NCBI GenBank assembly: GCA_011799875.1
Contig: CM022299.1
Span: forward strand, 209,070,070-209,134,069
DNA: 64,000 bases
DNA from: Thinopyrum elongatum
Taxonomy: Eukaryota > Streptophyta > Magnoliopsida > Poales > Poaceae
Direction: 5' to 3'
The position numbers and the translations under genes were made by a program. Under the pieces are notes generated by a model. It did no database searches. It had not been told where the DNA came from and saw nothing but the letters and a program-made list of their open reading frames with translations. Each line of letters starts with the position of its first letter. The stretch's first letter is position 1. Shown piece after piece: positions 21,764 through 33,381 of the stretch.

Positions 21764-22347
21764 TCCCCCCTCTCTTGAAAAGGAGTCGTCCTCGACTCTA
21801 CCTCATTGAGTACTTGAAAGCCCTTCTGAAAATCAATCTTCACACACACACCTCGTGTAGTGGTACTCCATGTCCTCCATATTTGTTCTTGGATCTCAAT
21901 CTCCCTTCGTTGCAAGAGAGCTGATAGGTATGACTTTTGCACCTGCACATATTGCAAAGAAAGAGAATTTTGTGAAAGGTTAGTAATTGAATACTCCTCT
22001 CTCTTTTCATTTGGTGGATCACTCATCTCGTTGATATTGTGGGGAAACATCTCAAGCTCATGTTTGGTGGCATCACTCAACTCATTTTTATGATCACTCT
22101 CAACTTGTGGGATTTTTGGAAGTGGGCACTCTTTCTCACATTTGGTGGAGTCACTCAACTCATTTTTCTTTTCACTTTGAAGTGGTGGGATTTTTGAAAG
22201 TGGACACTCTTCCTCACTTTTGGCAGAGTCACTCAGCTTGCTTTTCTTATCACTCTGAAGCTGTGGAATTTTGGATTGTGGACTCTCTTCCTCACATGGA
22301 TTTTGTGGCACATGCTTCTTGGATGTTGGGACAATAGTGGTGGTCAA
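21328..22347 (-). CDS. Repeat-bearing ORF running into the 3' LTR
   Basis: This 339-codon frame starts at 22347 and reads across the purine tract into the LTR, ending at 21328. Residues 22-99 are three tandem 26-residue repeats of the form CPLSKIPPLQSEKKNELSDS (22284-22051). After them come a QRREIEIQEQIWRTW stretch and two ESRTTxxxQxxxDDE motifs. I do not recognise a catalytic domain. It may be the C-terminal remainder of a deleted gag-pol or an ORF specific to the family. The matching LTR stretch at 42857-42414 stays open for 147 codons, as expected if it is LTR sequence. Confidence 0.45.
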   Translation of the reverse strand: MTTTIVPTSKKHVPQNPCEEESPQSKIPQLQSDKKSKLSDSAKSEEECPLSKIPPLQSEKKNELSDSTKCEKECPLPKIPQVESDHKNELSDATKHELEMFPHNINEMSDPPNEKREEYSITNLSQNSLSLQYVQVQKSYLSALLQRREIEIQEQIWRTWSTTTRGVCVKIDFQKGFQVLNEVESRTTPFQERGDDEYISVMVTTPIIPRKNPSCDKQMHDQMQHNSKVKATNEDCIIPLHGYYLLPFYLSFVDQRESRTTLHQGREDDEHMSTSYTTFQKCAKFSWKELLSRIKQTHAQVNTNLSSYYNLEYMAALSSPSLLVELRYHMEEIQQPMIS

Positions 22348-22383
22348 GATGGCAACATTAGGAATGAGCTTCTCATGTAAACA

Positions 22384-22964
22384 CCTTCGATGCCGTTGTC
22401 CCTCCTGGGGGCATCGTTTTGGAGCACGCGCTGGCTGGAGGGGACAAGAGGAGGAGCGGTGTTACATCCACCGCGAGGCCGACGGTGGATCCTGGTGGCA
22501 TGGCGCCGTGGTGGTTCGGCGATGGGCGCGTTTGGAGATGGACTCGTGCAGGAGGAGGAAGCTGTCTGGCGTCAGGGTGGCGTTGATGGCAGAGAGGCCT
22601 GGCAAGGTCGGTGCAACAGTTTTGCTCTGAGGATGGACCGAGGGATGATGGAGGTGACGGCCCTTGCAGCGTGCGGTGCTCACTGGGAGTGTGGCTGACC
22701 GGTGTGGGACCAAATCCAGGTAGTGGCTTGGAGGGGACACCCGGCTTTAGATGTTAGGCTTTAGTGCGATGTCTGTTTGGTATTAGGCCCGGACATTCGA
22801 CACACCTTCATCAAGGGGATAGGAGTAGCAACGGTGTTGCCAAGATGGTGGCTTCAGGCTTATTGATGTATCATCTTGTATGGTCTTCGTGAATAATTAA
22901 TAATATGGCTGCATGCATCGTCCAGATGCAGAGGCCGGGGGTACATCCTCCTTTTCTAAAAAAA
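22384..22964 (+). mobile_element. LINE-type retroposed insert
   Basis: A 581-bp segment ends in a short poly-A tract (about 22958-22964) and is flanked by a 9-bp duplication ATGTAAACA (22375-22383 and 22965-22973), the signature of target-primed reverse transcription. Its 3' end (GCATCGTCCAGATGCAGAGGCC) resembles the ends of grass L1-type LINEs. No reverse transcriptase is encoded, so it is a 5'-truncated LINE or another retroposed transcript. Confidence 0.7.
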
Positions 22965-22973
22965 ATGTAAACA

Positions 22974-23314
22974 TGGGCTATGAATCACCGGAGTCGGTTC
23001 ATCAACCATGGTCCTGCTTTGCGGTGGGTCGTCGGTGTGCTGATGGGTGCCATAACTTTGTCATCGGCCATGACATCCTTGCTGCGATTCATGAGCAGCA
23101 GCGACATGCCTAGGGGCAGCAGTAGTTTGCCCTCGAGCATGCCATCCTTGCCGCATTTCAGGAGCAGCAACGCCACACCCACGAGCAGCAGCAACAGCAT
23201 CCTCTCCATGGCTCGGAGTATGTTGTTCTCGAGTTGCTGCACATCAGCGCGGGTGGCCAAACAATTTCCTTCTCCATGATTCTTTTGATGCACACTTGAT
23301 GTAGATGCTGCCAT
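22974..23314 (-). pseudogene. Gag N-terminal remnant of the minus-strand element
   Basis: The frame begins MAASTSSVHQKNHGEG and contains LATRADVQQLENNILRAMER, a coiled-coil-like stretch of the type seen near the start of gypsy gag proteins. After about 50 residues the frame loses its gag character and becomes Leu-rich, so a frameshift is likely. Translation would start about 660 bases downstream of the primer site once the nested Athila is ignored. Confidence 0.5.
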
Positions 23315-23812
23315 GTTAGTAGGGCTAAAGTGGAATAGGATAATTTTGTGGAATCACACAGCCTCACCTCTTACTCACCAAAGTTCTTATGAGTCCACAT
23401 CAGATTGTGCTTCTCCTAGATGTGTTAAAGCGATTGAAAGACATGGATTAAAGAACTAGCTTCTGTTTTTTGGTGGAGCTCGGTGGGGTAAACAAAAAAA
23501 AGGCTTATGCTGAAATCAAGTTGATGCAAACCAAGAAAATATGGGGATAGATTTGTTGCACCATTGCACCAAGATTAAAAAGACACAAAACACAAGCTTC
23601 TGAAATTTTTCTACCAAGCTGAAACTTTTGGATCTTACACAACACTTTCTTTTTCTCTCTTGACTTTTTTTTGCCACTCTTTTTTCTCCCTTTGATTTTT
23701 TACCACTCTTTTTTTTCTCTCTTTTTCCAAAGCACAACAACCAAATCTGAAAGCAATTACGAAGATGAACTTCGTGCAGATCTAAAAGATGAAGAACATG
23801 CAAGGTATGCAA
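23315..23812 (-). other. 5' leader of the minus-strand element
   Basis: This non-coding leader lies between primer site and gag, and contains a pyrimidine-rich plus-strand block (23641-23728, purine-rich on the transcript strand). It continues across the Athila insertion at 41473-41634. Confidence 0.6.
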
Positions 23813-25317
23813 TGATACGTCCATTTTGCATCATGCTTTTATATTGATATTTATCGCATTATGGGCTGTTATTACATATTAAATCACAATACTTATGCCT
23901 TTTTTCTCTTATTTTATAAGGTTTATATGAAGAGGGAGAATGCCGGCAGCTGGAATTCTGGACTGGAAAAGTAGCAAATATTAGAGACCTATTCTGCACA
24001 ACTCCAAAAGTCCTGAAACTTCACGGAGAATTATTTTGGAATATATAAAATATATTGGGCGAAGAAAGCACCAGAGGGGGGCCACCAGCCATCCACAAGG
24101 GCGGGGGGTGCGCCCCCCTGCCTTGTGGGCCACCTGGCAGGCCCTCGATGCCCATCTTCTGCTATATGGTGTGTTTTGACCTGGAAAAAATTAGAAGGAA
24201 GCTTTCGGGACGAAGCGCCGCCGTCTCGAGGCGGAACTTGGGCAGAACCAATCTAGGGCTCCGGCGGAGCTGTTCTGCCGGGGAAACTTCCCTCCTAGAG
24301 GGGGAAATCGAAGCCATCGTCATCACCAACGATCCTCTCATCGAGAGGGGGTCAATCTCCATCAACATCTTCACCAGCACCATCTCCTCTCAAACCCTAG
24401 TTCATCTCTTGTATCCGATCTTTGTCTCAAAACCTCAGATTGGTACCTGTGGGTTGCTAGTAGTGTTGATTACTCCTTGTAGTTGATGCTAGTTGGTTTA
24501 TTCGGTGAAAGATCATATGTTCAGATCCTTAATGATAATTAATACTCCTTTGATTATGAACATGAATATGCTTTGTGAGTAGTTACGTTTGTTCCTGAGG
24601 ACATGGGAGAAGTCTTGTTATAATTAATCATGTGAATTTGGTATTCGTTCGATATTTTGATGAGATGTATGTTGTCTTTCCTCTAGTGGTGTTATGTGAA
24701 CGTCGACTACATGACACTTCACCATGATTTGGGCCAAGGGGAAGGCATTGGGAAGTAATAAGTAGATGATGGGTTGCTAGAGTGACAGAAGCATAAACCC
24801 TAGTTTATGCGTTGCTTCGTAAGGGGCTGATTTGGATCCATATGTTTCATGCTATGGTTAGATTTATCTTAATTCTTCTTTCGTAGTTGCGGATGCTTGC
24901 GAGAGGGGTTAATCATAAGTGGGAGGCTTGTCCAAGGAAGGGCAGCACCCAAGCACCGGTCCACCCACATATCAAATTATCAAAGTAACGAACGTGAATC
25001 ATATGAGCATGATGAAAACTAACTTGACAACAATTCCCATGTGTCCTCGGGAGCGCTTTGCTTTATATAAGAGTTCGTCCAGGCTTGTCCTTTGCTACAA
25101 AAAGGATTGGGCCACCTTGCTGCACCTTAGTTACTTTTGTTACTTGTTACTCGTTACGAATTATCTTATCACACAACTATCTGTTACCGATAATTTCAAT
25201 GCTTGCAGAGAATACTTTGCTGAAAACCGCTAGTCATTTCCTTCTGCTCCTCGTTGAGTTTGACACTCTTACTTATCAAAAGGACTATGAAAGATCCCCT
25301 ATACTTGTGGGTCATCA
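23813..25317 (+). repeat. 5' LTR of Athila element
   Basis: The LTR starts TGATACGTCC and ends GGGTCATCA. A GC-rich inverted repeat lies at about 24093-24128, with a TATAT motif at 24163-24167 downstream. Compared with the 3' LTR it lacks about 18 bp inside that hairpin. Confidence 0.9.
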
Positions 25318-25328
25318 AGACTCTTTTC

Positions 25329-25346
25329 TGGCACCGTTGCCGGGGA
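25329..25346 (+). other. Primer binding site, tRNA-Asp type
   Basis: TGGCACCGTTGCCGGGGA is complementary to the 3' end of plant tRNA-Asp with one mismatch (TGGCGCC expected). It lies 11 bases after the LTR. This primer is usual in Athila elements. Confidence 0.8.
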
Positions 25347-25409
25347 GTGAAGCGTCTTTGGTAAGGAAACATTTATATAGTGTGCTGAAATTTACTGTCA
25401 CTTGTCACT

Positions 25410-26981
25410 ACGGAAAATAATCCTTTGAGGGGCCTGTTCGGGGTATCTTCACCTCGACCGGTAGAGCAAAGAGTTGATCCTCAACCTACTACACCTACTA
25501 AAAATATTTATTATGAAATTCCTTCGGGTATGATAGAGAAACTGCTAGCTAATCCTTATGCAGGAGACTGAACATTACATCCTTATATGCATCTAATCTA
25601 TGTGGATGAAGTTTGTGGATTATTTAAGCTTGCAGGTTTGCCCGAAGATGATGTCAAGAAGAAGGTCTTCCCTTTGTCTTTGAAGGGAAATGCATTGACA
25701 TGGTATAGGCTATGTGATGATGTTGTATCCTGGAACTACAACCGATTGAAATTGGAATTTCATCAAAAGTTTTATCCTATGCATCTGGTTCATCGTGATC
25801 GGAATTATATATATAATTTTTGGCCTCGTGAAGGAGAAAGTATCGCTCAAGCTTGGGGGAGGCTTAAGTCAATGTTATATTCATGCCCCAATCATGAGCT
25901 CTCAAGACAAATTATTATTCAGAATTTTTATGCTCGGCTTTCTAGTAATGATCAATCCATGCTCGATACTTCTTGTACTGGTTCTTTTATGAAGAAGGAT
26001 ATTGAATTCAAATGGGATTTATTGGAAAGAATTAAGCGCAACTCTGAAGATTGGGAACTCGACGAAGATAAGGAGTCAGGTATAAACCTTAAGTTTGATT
26101 GTGTTAAATCTTTCATGGATACCGATGCTTTTCGTGATTTTAGCACTAAATATGGACTTGACTCTGAGATAGTAGCTTCTTTCTGTGAATCTTTTGCTAC
26201 TCATGTTGATCTCCCTAAGGAGAAGTGGTTTAAATATTATCCTCCCATTGAAGTGAAAGTAATAGAACCTATTAAAGTTGAAGAAGAAACTATTACTTAT
26301 AATGATGATCCTATTGTTCCTACTGCTTATATTGAGAAACCACCTTTTCCTGTTAGAATAAAGGATCATGCTAAAGCTTCAACTACGGTTCGTAAGAGTT
26401 ATACTAGAACACCTACACCCTCTGAGCAAATTAAAGTTGAACCTAGTATTGCTTTGGTTAAAGATCTCTTGGTTGATAATATTGATGGGCATGTTATTTA
26501 TTTCTGTGATGAAGCTGCTAGGATTGCTAAACCCGATATTAAAGATAAACATAGACCCATTGTTGGCATGCCTGTTGTTTCTGTTAAAATAGGAGATCTC
26601 TGTTATCATGGCTTATGTGATGTGGGTGCTAGAGTGAGTGTAATTCCTTATACCTTATACCAAGAAATTATGAATGATATTGCACCTGATGAGATAGAAG
26701 ACATTGATGTTACTATTAAGCTTGCCAATAGAGATACTATATCACCAATTGGGATTGTTAGAGATGTTGAAGTCTCGTGTGGGAAAATAAAATACCCTAC
26801 TGATTTTCTTGTTCTTGGTTCCCCACAAGATGATTTTTGTCCCATTATATTTGGTAGACCTTTCTTGAACACTGTTAATGCTAAGATAGATTGCGAAAAG
26901 GATATTGTTACTGTCGGTTTTGGGGATGTGTCTCATGATTTTAATTTCTCTAAGTATCATAGACAACCCCATGATAAATAA
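25410..26981 (+). pseudogene. Athila gag and protease
   Basis: Homology begins at 25410, where an ACG stands in place of the expected start ATG (followed by ENNPLRGLFG). A TGA at 25569-25571 interrupts the gag. From 25587 the frame is open for 464 codons. Capsid-type gag is seen in GLPEDDVKKKVFPLSLKG and LTWYRLCDDVVSWN. The protease follows at about residues 325-440, with LCDVGARVSVIPYTLY at the active site (Asp in DVGA, where DxGS/DxGA is expected) and IIFGRPFLNTVNAKID. A TAA at 26979-26981 ends the frame, while homology continues in frame into the RT region. Confidence 0.8.
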
Positions 26982-29900
26982 TTGCCTAGTAAGGATGAAA
27001 TTATTGGTCTTGCTTCTATTGTCGTGCCTCCTACTGATCCTTTAGAACAATATTTGCTAGACCATGAAAATGATATGTTTATGAATGAAAGAAGGGAAAT
27101 AGATGAAATATTCTTTAATCAAGGGCCTATTTTGAAACACAATTTGCCTGTTGAAATCCTTGGGGATTCTCCTCCACCCAAGGGTGATCCCGTGTTTGAG
27201 CTTAAACAATTACCTGATACTCTGAAATATGCTTATCTCGATGAAAAGAAGATATATCCTATTATTATTAGTGCTGACCTTTCAGAGCATGAAGAAAAGA
27301 AATTATTGAAAACTCTAAGGAAGCACCGTGCAGCTATTGGATATACTCTTGATGATCTTAAGGGCATTAGTCTGACTCTATGTCAGCACAAAATTAATAT
27401 GGAGCCTGATGCTAAACCAGTTGTTGATCACCAAAGAAGGTTGAATCCTAAGATGAAGGAAGTGGTAAGAAATGAAATATTAAAGCTTCTAGAGGCAAGT
27501 ATAATTTATCCTATTGCCGATAGTAGATGGGTAAGTCCTGTTCATTGTGTCCCTAAGAAGGGAGGTATTACTATTGTTCCTAATGATAAGAATGAATTGA
27601 TTCCACAAAGAATTGTTACAGGTTATAGAATGGTAATTGATTTTTGCAAATTAAACAAAGCTACTAGAAAAGATCATTACCCTCTACCTTTTATTGATCA
27701 AATGCTAGAAAGACTATCCAAACATACACATTTTTGCTTTCTAGATGGTTATTCTGGTTTCTCTCAAATACCTATGTCAAAAGAGGACCAAAAAAAGACC
27801 ACTTTTACTTGCCCTTTTGGTACTTTTGCTTATAGACGTATGCCTTTTGGTTCATGCAATGCACCTACTACCTTTCAAAGATGTATGACTGCTATATTCT
27901 CTGACTTTTGTGAAAAGGTTGTTGATGTTTTCATGGATGATTTCTCCGTTTACGGAACTTCTTTTGATGATTGCTTATGCAACCTTGATTGAGTTTTGCA
28001 GAGATGTGAAGAAACTAATCTTATTTTGAATTGGGAGAAGTGCCACTTTATGGTTAATGAAGGTATTGTCTTGGGGCATAAAATTTCTAAAAGAGGTATT
28101 GAAGTTGATAAAGCTAAAGTAGATGCTATTGAAAAGATGCCGTGTCCTAAAGATATCAAAGGTATAAGAAGTTTCCTTGGTAATGCTGGTTTAGGAGGTT
28201 TATTAATGACTTCTCTAAAATTTCTCGGCCTCTCACTAATCTCTTGCAAAAAGATGTTCCTTTTGTTTTTCATGATGATTGTGTAGAAGCATTTGAAATA
28301 CTTAAGAAAGCCTTGATTTCTGCACCTATTGTTCAACCACCTGATTGGAATTTACCCTTTGAAATTATGTGTGATGCTAGAGATTATGCTGCTGGTGCTG
28401 TTCAAGGGCAAAGAGTTGATAAGAAATTAAATGTTATCCATTATGCTAGTAAAACTCTAGACAATGCCCAGAGAAATTATGCTACTACTGAAAAAGAATT
28501 TTTAGTAGTTGTATTTGCTTGTGATAACTTCAGATCTTATATTGTTGATTCCAAAGTAACTGTTCACACTGATCATGCTGCTATTAAATATCTTATGGAA
28601 AAGAAAGATGCTAAGCCTAGACTTATTAGATGGGTTCTCTTACTGCAAGAATTTGATTTGCACATTTTGATAGAAAGGGAGCTGAGAACCCTGTTGCAGA
28701 CAACTTGTTCTAGGTTAAAAAATGTCCTTGGTGACCCATTGCCTATTGATGAAAGTTTTTCTGATAGCAATTAGCTATCATAAATGATTCTCGTAATACT
28801 CCATGGTAATGATGATTATGCTAATTACATTGTTGCTAAATTTATACCACCTAGTTTCACATACCAGCAAAAGAAAAAGTTTTTCTATGATTTAAGACAT
28901 TACTTTTGGGATGACCCACACCTTTATAAAGAAGGAGTAGATGGTGTTATTAGACATTGTGTACCTGAGCATGAACAGGAACAGATCCTACGCAAGTGCC
29001 ACTCTGAGTCTTACGGAGGACACTACGCTGGAGATAGAACTGCACATAAGGTATTGCAATCTGGTTTTTATTGGCCTACTCTCTTCAAGGACGCTCGTAA
29101 GTTTGTCTTGTCTTGTGATGAATGCCAGAGAATAGGCAATCTTAGTAGACGTCAGGAAATGCCTATGAATTATTCACTTGTTATTGAACCATTTGATGTT
29201 TGGGGCTTTGATTATATGGGACCTTTTCCTTCCTCTAATGGGTATACTCATATTTTAGTTGCTGTTGATTACGTTACTAAGTGGGTAGAAGCTATTCCAA
29301 CTAGTAGTGCTGATCATAACACTTCTATTAAGATGCTTAAAGAAGTTATTTTTCCGAGGTTTGGAGTCCCTAGATATTTAATGACTGATGGTGGTTCACA
29401 TTTTATTCATGGTGCTTTCCGTAAAATGCTTGCTAAATATGATGTTAACCATAGAATTGCTTCTCCATATCATCCTCAGTCTAGTGGTCAAGTAGAATTG
29501 AGCAATAGAGAGATTAAATTGATTTTGCAAAAGACTGTTAATAGATCTAGAAAGAATTGGTCTAAGAAACTTGATGATGCATTATGGGCTTATAGAATTG
29601 CTTATAAAAACCCTATGGGTATGTCTCCGTATAAAATGGTTTATGGAAAAGCATGTCACTTACCTCTTGAACTAGAACATAAAGCTTACTGGGCTATTAA
29701 AGAGCTCAACTATGATTTCAAACTTGCCGGTGAGAAGAGGTTATTTGACATTAGCTCGCTTGATGAATGGAGAACCCAAGCCTATGAGAATGCCAAGTTG
29801 TTTAACGAAAAAGTTAAAAGATGGCACGACAAGAGGATCCAAAAGCGTGAGTTTAATGTAGGTGATCATGTTTTGCTATACAACTCTCGTTTAAGATTTT

Positions 29901-30142
29901 TTGCAGAAAAACTTCTGTCTAAATGGGAAGGTCCTTACATTATCGAGGAGGTCTATCATTCCGGTGCCATCAAGATCAACAACGCTGAAGGCACAAATCC
30001 AAAGGTGGTAAACGGTTAAACAATCAAACATTATATCTCAGGTACTCCCATAAATGTTGAGACCAATATTATTAATATCATCACATCGGAAGAGTACATA
30101 AGGGATACTTTCTAGAACGTTTCAGACTCCGAAAAGGAATAG
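26982..30142 (+). pseudogene. Athila reverse transcriptase, RNase H and integrase
   Basis: RT has DYLxFCKLNK-type and FLDGYSGFSQI motifs and a catalytic VFMDDFSVYG. RNase H spans about 28330-28700 ([27 protein letters not shown]). Integrase runs 28784-30142 with the zinc finger ending CDECQRIG, catalytic Asp in WGFDYMGPF and MTDGGSHF, and Glu in [13 protein letters not shown]. Breaks: TGA at 27990-27992, a frameshift near 28190 from a small deletion, another near 28680, a TAA at 30017-30019 and a TAG near 30112. The integrase core is open for over 400 codons. Confidence 0.88.
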
Positions 30143-30258
30143 GTATGTGGTACGGTAAGTAAACTGACTCCAAAACATTTCCAATGATAATTTTCTCCGT
30201 TTTGTAATATTTAAAAAATTAGGAAAATTAAAAGTAGTCCGAAAGATGCATGAGGAGA

Positions 30259-30312
30259 CCACAAGGGTGGAGGGCGCGCCCTACCCCCCTGGGCGCGCCC
30301 CCTGCCTTGTGG
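30259..30312 (+). promoter_or_regulatory. GC hairpin before the Athila third ORF
   Basis: Arms 30259-30280 and 30291-30312 (CCACAAGG...GGCGCGCC and its near inverse) form a long inverted repeat. The same module occurs in both Athila LTRs (about 24093-24128 and 40225-40278) and in the LTR of the second Athila element (55276-55330). Confidence 0.6.
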
Positions 30313-30378
30313 CCACCTCGTGTGCCCTCCAGACTCCGTTTTCTTGCACAATACTTCTTTTGGTCGGTAAAAATTCCT

Positions 30379-30385
30379 TATATAA
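30379..30385 (+). promoter_or_regulatory. Possible internal TATA box, site of chromovirus insertion
   Basis: TATATAA lies 67 bases after the GC hairpin and, once the chromovirus is removed, about 90 bases before the third-ORF ATG. The chromovirus target duplication TATAA is the 3' part of this box. That it is a working promoter is inference. Confidence 0.35.
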
Positions 30386-33132
30386 TGTAACATCCCAAAT
30401 TTTCAATTTGGAATGTTATACATAGGTCATCCGTGCATATCATATTTTATTGCATTTCGTTTTGCGATCCTCGAAAATTCTAAGCAACTCAAGGACCCAC
30501 AGAGAGAGTTGGGGATTTCACCATTTTCATATTTGAATTTTCTCAAATATTGAAACAAGGATCAATTTGGTTTAATTATTTTTCTCTCCGAAAATATTTC
30601 ATATTAAAAATATATGAGAGGAGATAATATGACTTCTCCAAAATAAATGGAATATTGGAGGAAAAATATTGAAATCAAATAAATATTTTATTTGGATTTT
30701 ATTGCAATTTTATTTGAATTTAGGAAAAATATGCGTTTTTCAAAATTGCATTAGAGTCCCAAATAAATGTTCACCTTGTCCGGTAGATTTTTAGAGGACG
30801 GGGAAAATTTATTTCAGGATTTTTGGAGTCCGTTTAGTATTTCTTTTCTTCGTTTTTTTGCGCGGAATTATTTAAAAAAAAAACGAACCGACTTACCAGG
30901 CCGTGTCCGACCTGGACACTGCGCCCGGGCGGCTTTATAAGCCGAGGCCGCGACCCCGAGGCCCAAGTCGCCAGCCGCCGGAGCCGCCGCCGCCGCCGCA
31001 CGCTGCTGCTGCCGCTGCCGCCGCTCGCCGCCGCCGCCGGACGCCGCCGCCGCCCGACCCCGCCGCCGGAGCCGCCGCCGCCGCCGCCGCACGCTGCTGC
31101 TGCCGCTGCCGCCGCTCGCCGCTGCCGGAGCCGCCGCCGCACGACCCCGCCGCCGGAGCCGCTCGCCGCCGCCGCCGTCCCGCCGACCGCCGGAGGTAGC
31201 CGCCGCCGCCGTCGATTTTCGTGAGAAAAACCGATCGGTTTTTGTTTAAACCCTAGATGCGTTTTTTTTTCGGTTCGTTCGGTTTTCCGTCGGTTTAATT
31301 ATCCAGCGGACGTTCGTCCGTACGTTCGTTTTAACGAACGGTTTTCGTGAGTTAACCGCAGACAGCGAAAGTTCGTTCGTTAGCCTGTTCGTTAGTTTTT
31401 CTTTTTCTCGGATTTTCCGCGATTATTTTCGATCGTGATTCCTGATCCGATTTTCGTTTTAGTATAACTTTTCGCTCGTTTGTCAGAATCAGGCGATTCA
31501 AGCGCCTAGATCTTCGTCTCGAAGCCCTCTTTCTGTTTAACCAACTTAAACAAGTTTTTGCTACTGTAAAATTTGACTTTAGTCCAGATTAGTAATCAAA
31601 GCTTGTTTCTTTCGCAGTTTGAGTTTCGTTGCTTTGTTTGATTTGATTCTTTTTGCAAACCAGAGTTCTTCAGTTGAACTTTCTGGTTAGATCTTCTTAT
31701 CTAGGTTTTACCCGTGCATCTTCGCTTGATTACTTATGTATGCTATTGTTTGTTTGCAATAGAGTTTCCGGAGTGCGAAGCGTGCTTCTACGAGTCCCTA
31801 GGTTTTGCGGATCGTCAGCAAGGCAAGTAACACATTGATCATACTTCTTCGTTACCCAGTTTTTATGCATTAGTTTTGACCCTCAAATATTGCATGATTA
31901 GGATGTGATTAACTTGTGGGTACTGGGAAGTAGATGATGAGGTAGAACCTATTGCCCTTTTAATAACAAACCCTTGGGAGTTACCTCTACGCTATGCTTA
32001 TGTTGCCATGCTATGCTCGTAGACGTGGATTGGGTTTTGAGTGTATCCATGACAGATGTGAGATTTTTAATTAATGGTTCAACTTAAGGTGGCAACTTTA
32101 ATACACATCTGGGTGGATTGCTTGTTTGGGCACCTGGGATATACCAGTGTTGTCCTAGGAGATCCCGGGGATATACCGTGTGATCCTCCTACGGTCCGCC
32201 ACCCAGGCTCAAAGGGATCATAAGATTATTCATGCTAGAAACTTCCGTGTGCAGCCACAAGCTATTATGGGCTCTAGCATATTTGAGTATGTTACATGAC
32301 CTCTTTCAGTGGTAGGCTAGCAGATGTAGGGGAAAGTAGGTGTAACTGTCTACCCAGAGTAAAGAGTAAATGCTTCAGAAAGACTGTGTCTCAGTCATCC
32401 GTTTCTCAAACACCATGAAGTGCGAGAAATCCAACGAAGGAGATCGAGTCTTGTGGGGAAAAGTGCACAAACCTCTGCAGAGTGTACAAACTAATCATGA
32501 TTAGCCGTGTCCCCGGTTATGGACATCTTGAGTATCTGGTTCTTGGATTATCATATTGAATCCCATCACTCTAAATTAATTTGTTGGGATTAATGATTAC
32601 TTTTAATTGGGATTGAGAGGGGGTTTTACCTTCTCAATATTCAACAACCACCATGATAGCTAAATAAAATATATTCCTTTGTTGTAGGGAAAAATTGGCT
32701 TTTCGCAAAACAGTATAACCCTAGAGCTTTTCCACCAGCCAAATATGCATGTAGTATTAGCATTTATTCTGTTCATTGCTCTACTGTGTTATATTGCCAG
32801 CATATTCCATGTGCTGACCCGTTTCGGGCTGCAACGTATCATGTTGCAGACTTTTCAGACGAAGAGTAAGGTGTGCTAGGTCGTTGTCGTGCACTCAGCT
32901 ATGCCGTTGGAGTTGATGGACTCACCTTATCTTCCAAGCCTTCCGCTGTTATCTTATTTAGATGGCCTTAAGCCATATTTATTGTAATCAGTTCTCTTTT
33001 GAGACATTCGATGTATAGTGTGTGATTGTACACTCTGTTATAAATCCCTCAAGTACTGTGTGTGTCAGCATTACCGATCCAGGGATGACACTTGAACACG
33101 AAGATTCGATCCATTCGGGTCGGGTCGCTACA
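30386..33132 (+). repeat. 5' LTR of chromovirus
   Basis: The LTR starts TGTAACATCCC and ends GGGTCGCTACA. A TATA-like TTTATAAG at 30935-30941 precedes a CCG-rich tract (about 30950-31215) expected in the transcribed leader. The open frames through that tract are by-products of its composition. Confidence 0.9.
30950..31215 (+). repeat. CCG-rich low-complexity tract in LTR
   Basis: Degenerate (CCG)n sequence includes repeated GCACGCTGCTGCTGCCGCTGCCGCC units. The copy in the 3' LTR (about 35705-35915) is shorter by about 35 bp, so it is unstable. Confidence 0.8.
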
Positions 33133-33136
33133 AAGA

Positions 33137-33149
33137 TGGTATCAGAGCA
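33137..33149 (+). other. Primer binding site, initiator tRNA-Met type
   Basis: TGGTATCAGAGCA begins four bases after the LTR and is complementary to the 3' end of initiator tRNA-Met. This is usual for chromoviruses. Confidence 0.85.
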
Positions 33150-33381
33150 CACCTGACTGTAACACACCACTAAGAAAAGCCATAGGTCACTCTTCTCTAC
33201 TCATTTCTGACTTCTCTCTCATCTTCTATTCTCTAGGATGGCGGACTCAAGGAACAAGTTACACAACCGGATGAAGACACACCTTTTGGACGACACTTGA
33301 AGGAATCACTAGGTACCTGAACATCGGAATCCAAGCTTCACCGGGACCTACACCACCACTGTACCAGAAGGGGAGCGTTGG

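Noticed and set aside
30834..31199. Proline, arginine and alanine-rich ORFs on both strands
   Set aside because: By-products of the CCG-rich LTR tract, open in several frames and repeated in the other LTR at 35507-35966.
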